DNA from: Dama dama
Lineage: Eukaryota > Chordata > Mammalia > Artiodactyla > Cervidae
Direction: 5' to 3'
Length of the DNA stretch: 64,000 nucleotides
Assembly (NCBI RefSeq): GCF_033118175.1
Contig: NW_026870889.1
Span: 1,364,001-1,428,000 of the forward strand
In this document: positions 60,463 to 64,000 of the stretch, one piece after another
Position numbering within the stretch: position 1 is the stretch's first letter
How the letters are laid out: every line of letters starts with the position of its first letter
Position numbers and translations under genes: made by a program
The notes under the pieces: model-generated
Seen by the model: the letters and a program-made list of their open reading frames with translations, nothing else
Told to the model about the DNA's origin: nothing
Databases searched by the model: none

Positions 60463-61980
60463 GAGAGCTTGGGGGAGCCAGAGTCTGTCAGGCAGCTGCT
60501 GGGTTGGCCGCCTGTGTGGGAAGGGGCAGAGCCGCCCTAGGGGCAAGTTGGGCCTCTTGCTCTCCCTGCTGCCCTGAGGCTGCTGGGCCAAAGACGTCTT
60601 GGGCATCCAGCCCCTTACTGGTCCCTTCCCTCTGACGAGGCCCTCCGAGCTCCAGCACCTTGCAGTGTGGAGACAGCACCTGCCAGCAATCTCCTCTCCA
60701 AGGAGGCCTCAACCTAGGCCTAGGCCCAGGGGAAAGGCACCAGCGGGGTTGAGCCAGGGGAGGCGCCCGTGAATGTCTGGACCCTGTCCCCGCAGCCTGC
60801 CCGTTGGTGGGGCAGTACCCCCGGAGGCCAGGAAGGTCTGGGCAAGGCTGGCCAGGGGCAGGGGCCCTGCTGGGTCCTGCCCCTGGCCTGTGGGGCCTCT
60901 GAGCACAACCGGCCCTCTCCCACTGGAAGACCTCCCCGGCTGCCTCCGAAGGCCGGTTTGCAAGCACTCCCGCCCAGTGTTCCCGCCAGGCGCGCACAAT
61001 GATCCCAATCCCGGGAGAAAAGCGCTTCGGGGTGGTGGTCTCTCCAGGCCCTTGCCCCTGAGCCTGGGGGCCAGGCAGGGGATCCACAGTCCCAGACCAA
61101 GGCAGAACCACATGCACACGTCTGTTCCTGCCCCCTCCACCGTCAGAAAGCTGGGGGGAGCCAGAGTCTGTCAGGCAGCTGCTGGGCTGGCCGCCTGTGT
61201 GCGAAGGGGCAGAGCCGACCTAGGGGCAAGTTGGGCCTCTTGCTCTCCCTGCTGCCCTGAGGCTGCTGGGCCAAAGAGGTCTTGGGCATCCAGCCCCTTG
61301 CTGGTCCCTTCCCTCTGACGAGGCCCTCTGAGCTCCAGAACCTTGCAGTGTGGAGACAGCCCCTGCCAGCAACCTCCTCTCCAAGGAGGCCTCAACCGAG
61401 GCCTAGGCCCAGGGGAAAGGCACCAGCGGGGATGAGCCAGTGGAGGCGCACGGGCATGTCTGGACCCAGTCCCCAGAGCCTTCCCCTTGGTGGGGCAGTA
61501 CCCTCGGAGGCCAGGAAGGTCTGGGCAAGGCTGGCCAGGGGCAGGGGCCCTGCTGGGTCCTGCCCCTGGCCTGTGGGGCCTCTGAGCACAACCGGCCCTC
61601 TCCCACTGGAAGACCTCCCCGGCTGCCTCCAAAGTCCTGTTTGCAAACACTCCCGCCCGCTGTTCACGCCAGGCTCGCACAATGCTCCCAAGCCCGGGAG
61701 AAAAGCGCTTCGGGGTGGTGCTCTCCCTGGGCCCTTGCCCCTGAGCCTGGGGGCAAGGCAGGGGGAACACACTCCCAGGCCAAGGCAGAACCACATGCCC
61801 ACGTCTGTACCTGTCCCCTGCACCGGCAGAGAGCTTGGGGGAGCCAGAGTCTGTCAGGCAGCTGCTCGGTTGGCCGCCTGTGTGGGAAGGGGCAGAGCCG
61901 CCCTAGGGGCAAGTTGGGCCTCTTGCTCTCCCTGCTGCCCTGAGGCTGCTGGGCCAAAGACGTCTTGGGCATCCAACCAC
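59250..61980. repeat. Dimeric higher-order repeat, 1,366 bp, two copies
   Basis: The pair E-type unit plus GAGCCAGTGGAGGCGCACGG unit occurs twice in tandem. The marker GAGGCCCTCCGAGCTCC is near 59272 and 60638, and CCCCAGAGCCTTCCCC is near 60110 and 61476. A third, earlier E plus GGAGGCGCACGG pair lies near 41410-42600, from which these probably descend or with which they share an ancestor. Confidence 0.85.
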
Positions 61981-63102
61981 TTACTGGTCCCTTCCCTCTG
62001 ACGAGGCCCTCTGAGCTCCAGCACCTTGCAGTGTGGAGACAGCCCCTGCCAGCAACCTCCTCTCCAAGGAGGCCTCAACCGAGGCCTAGGCCCAGGGGAA
62101 AGGCACCAGCGGGGATGGGCCAGGGGAGGCGCCCGAGCATGTCTGAACCCAGTCCCCGCAGCCTGCCCCTTGGTGGGGCAGTACCCCTGGAGGCCAGGAA
62201 GTTCTGGGCAAGGCTGGCCAGGGGCAGGGGCCCTGCTGGGCCCTGCCCCTGCCCTGTGGGGCCTCTGAGCACAACCGGCCCTCTCCCACTGGAAGACCTC
62301 CCCGGCTGCCTCCAAAGGCCGGTTTGCAAGCACTCCCGCCCACTGTTCCCACCAAGCGCGCACAATGCTCCCAATCCCGGGAGAAAAGCGCTTCGGGGTG
62401 GTGCTCTCTTCGGGCCCTTGCCCCTGAGCCTGGGGGCCAGGCAGGGGGTCCACACTCCCAGGCCAAGGCAGAACCACATGCACACGTCTGTTCCTGCCCC
62501 CTGTAACGGCAGAGAGCTCGGGGGAGCCAGAGTCTGTCAGGCAGCTGCTGGCCTGGCCGCCTGTGTGGGAAGAGGCAGAGCCGACCTAGGGGCAAGTTGG
62601 GCCTCTTGCTCTCCCTGCTGCCCTGAGGCTGCTGGGCCAAAGAGGTCTTGGGCATCCAGCCCCTTGCTGGTCCCTTCCCTCTGACGAGGCCCTCCGAGCT
62701 CCAGCACCTTGCAGTGTGGAGACAGCCCCTGCCAGCAACCTCCTCTCCAAGGAGGCCTAAACCGAGGCCTAGGCCCAGGGGAAAGGCACCAGCGGGGATG
62801 AGCCTGGGGAGGCGCCCGGGCATGTCTGGACCGAGTCCCCGCAGCCTGCCCCTTGGTGGGGCAGTACCCCCGGAGGCCAGGAAGGTCTGGCAAAGGATGG
62901 CCAGGGGCAGGGGACCTGCTGGGTCCTGCCCCTGGCCTGTGGGGCCTCTGAGCACAACCGGCCCTCTCCCACCGGAAGACCTCCCCGGCTGCCTCCAAAG
63001 GCCGGTTTGCAAGCACTCCCGCCCACTGTTCCCACCAAGCGCGCACAATGCTCCCAAGCCCGGGAGAAAAGCGCTTCGGGGTGGTGCTCTCTCCCGGCCC
63101 TT

Positions 63103-63487
63103 GGAAGACCTCCCCGGCTGCCTCGAAAGGCCGGTTTGCAAGCACTCACGTCCGCTGTTCCCGACAGCCGCGCACAATGCTCCCAATTCCGGGAGAAAAG
63201 TGCTTCGGGATGGTGCTCTCTCCGGGCTCTTGAAAGACCTCCCAAGCTGCCTCCAAAGGCCGGTTTGCAATCACTCCCACTGACTGTTCCCGCCAGCCAC
63301 GCACATGCTCCAAAACACGGGAGAGAAGCGCTTTGGGGTGGTGCTCTCTCCCGGCCCTTGTAAGACTTTCCCGGCTGCCTCCAAAGGTCGGTTTGCAAGA
63401 ACTCCCTCCCGCTGTCCCGCCAGCCGCACACAATGCTCCCAATCACGGGAGAAAAGCGCTTCGGGGTGGTGCTCTCTCTGGGCCCTT
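63103..63487. repeat. S block 7 (3 short monomers)
   Basis: Three monomers, starting near 63103, 63232 and 63358, follow an L-type S with CCCACCAAGCGCGCAC. The middle ones are unusual (TCTTGAAAGACC, CACGCACATGCTCC, GGGAGAGAAGCGC, CCCTTGTAAGACTTTCCC). The block exits through CTCTCTGGGCCCTTGCCCC and TGTGCCTCGGGGCC, identical in type to the junction at 56276. Confidence 0.92.
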
Positions 63488-64000
63488 GCCCCTGTGCCTC
63501 GGGGCCAGGCAGGGGGTCCACACTCCTAGGTAAAGTCAGAACCACATGCACACGTCTGTTCCTGCCCCCTGCACCGGCAGAGAGCTCGGGGGAGCCAGAG
63601 TCTGTCAGGCAGCTGCTGGGCTGGCGGCCTGTGTGGGAAGGGGCAGAGCCGACCTAGGGCAAGTTGGGCCTCTTGCTCTCCCTGCTGCCCTGAGGCTGCT
63701 GGGTCAAAGAGGTCTTGGACATCCAGCCCTTTGCTGGTCCCTTCCATCTGACGAGGCCCTCTGAGCTCCAGCACCTTGCAGTGTGGAGACAGACCCTGCC
63801 AGCAACCTCCTCTCCAAGGAGGCCTCAACCGAGGCCTAGTCCCAGGGAAAGGCACCAGCGGGGATGAGCCAGGGGAGGCGCCCGGGAATGTCTGGACCCA
63901 GTCCCCGCAGCCTGCCCCTTGGTGGGGCAGTACCCCCGGAGGCCAGGAAAGTCTGGGCAAAACTGGCCAGGGGCAGGGGCCCTGCTGGGTCCTGCCCCTG
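63488..64000. repeat. L block 8 (one partial unit)
   Basis: The window ends inside an X module, at CTGGGTCCTGCCCCTG, about 40 bases before its expected end. It is a close copy of 56276-56790, differing for example in GACCTAGGGCAAG (one G fewer) near 63651 and GAGCCAGGGGAGG versus GAGCCTGGGGAGG. Confidence 0.92.

Larger units (their letters stand above)
56276..63102. repeat. L block 7 (10 composite units)
   Basis: Units begin near 56276, 56957, 57640, 58322, 59005, 59688, 60371, 61054, 61737 and 62420. The first is distinctive (CCTGTGCCTCGGGGCC, CCCAGGTAAAGTCAG, GGTCTTGGACATCC, CCTAGTCCCAGGG, GGGAATGTCTGG) and is repeated at 63488. Units 3-6 form the downstream copy of the 17,862 bp pair. A dimer of 1,366 bp is repeated around 59250-61980. 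No gene is supported. Confidence 0.93.
56276..63487. repeat. Higher-order repeat D (7,212 bp), first copy
   Basis: The unusual L unit at 56276 reappears at 63488 with the same private changes (CCCAGGTAAAGTCAG/CCTAGGTAAAGTCAG, GGTCTTGGACATCC, TTCCATCTGACG, GTCCCAGGGAAAGGC, GGGAATGTCTGG). The preceding S-to-X junction is also the same. This defines a 7,212 bp repeat of 10 L + 3 S, of which only the start of a second copy (513 bp) is inside the window. Whether it continues beyond 64000 cannot be seen. Confidence 0.75.
1..64000. repeat. Composite GC-rich satellite mega-array (whole window)
   Basis: The entire window is made of two modules repeated head to tail in one orientation: a 129 bp module (S) and an approximately 553 bp module (X) that is always followed by one S, making a 682-683 bp unit (L). 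About 68 complete L units and about 131 additional S monomers tile the window with no unique sequence between them. I saw no inverted block, poly(A)-tailed insertion, microsatellite, telomere repeat, tRNA, rRNA or other gene. Nested higher-order copies show recent homogenisation. The family name is unknown to me. Period and GC content resemble the ruminant 1.723/satellite II class, but that is inference from size and composition only. The array could equally be a macrosatellite of another mammal. Confidence 0.96.

Noticed and set aside
1..64000. Ribosomal DNA spacer or other known GC-rich gene cluster
   Set aside because: No rRNA landmark, no tRNA-like fold and no conserved coding block was recognised in any module.

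Overview
The whole 64 kb window is tandemly repeated, GC-rich satellite DNA. I find no credible protein-coding gene, RNA gene, transposable element, CRISPR array or unique sequence. The scale (64 kb of head-to-tail repeats in one orientation), a GC content near two thirds and nested higher-order repeats point to a vertebrate, most likely mammalian, chromosome: pericentromeric, subtelomeric or a similar heterochromatic block. A period of about 682 bp and GC near 68% resemble the GC-rich 'satellite II / 1.723' class of ruminants (bovids and cervids). That is a guess from size and composition only; I did not match a sequence.

The array has two building blocks. The short module (S) is 129 bp, about 67% GC by hand count on a typical copy. 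It runs from GGAAGACCTCCCC to CCGGGCCCTT and forms pure tandem stretches. The long module (X) is about 553 bp, about 69% GC, and runs from GCCCCTGAGCC to CTCTCCCACT. X never tandems by itself: each X is followed by one complete S, giving a composite unit L of 682-683 bp. The array is therefore a mosaic of (S)n and (X+S)n blocks, all in the same orientation and phase. Every S-to-L switch is at the same base, CCCTT|GCCCC.

Layout: S 1-245; L 246-2974 (4 units); S 2975-5800 (22); L 5801-8529 (4); S 8530-11355 (22); L 11356-14767 (5); S 14768-17080 (18); L 17081-30044 (19); S 30045-31589 (12); L 31590-47287 (23); S 47288-48185 (7); L 48186-50232 (3); S 50233-56275 (47); L 56276-63102 (10); S 63103-63487 (3); L 63488-64000 (partial).

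Above this lies a third level. A 5,555 bp higher-order repeat (4 L + 22 S) occurs twice almost identically at 246-11355. It is followed by a rearranged 5,725 bp copy and part of a fourth. Further segmental copies lie at spacings of 1,366, 2,047, 2,315, 2,701, 2,945, 4,311, 7,212 and 17,862 bp. These suit unequal crossover or gene conversion between arrays.

Many long open frames exist, up to 937 codons, but they follow from the repeat. The S module is free of stops in all six frames and its length is a multiple of three. Single-base indels between monomers, overlapping frames on both strands and the lack of a conserved frame argue against coding. The most unusual property is a contrast in CpG content inside every composite unit: the S module is CpG-island-like, while the adjoining X module is strongly CpG-depleted.
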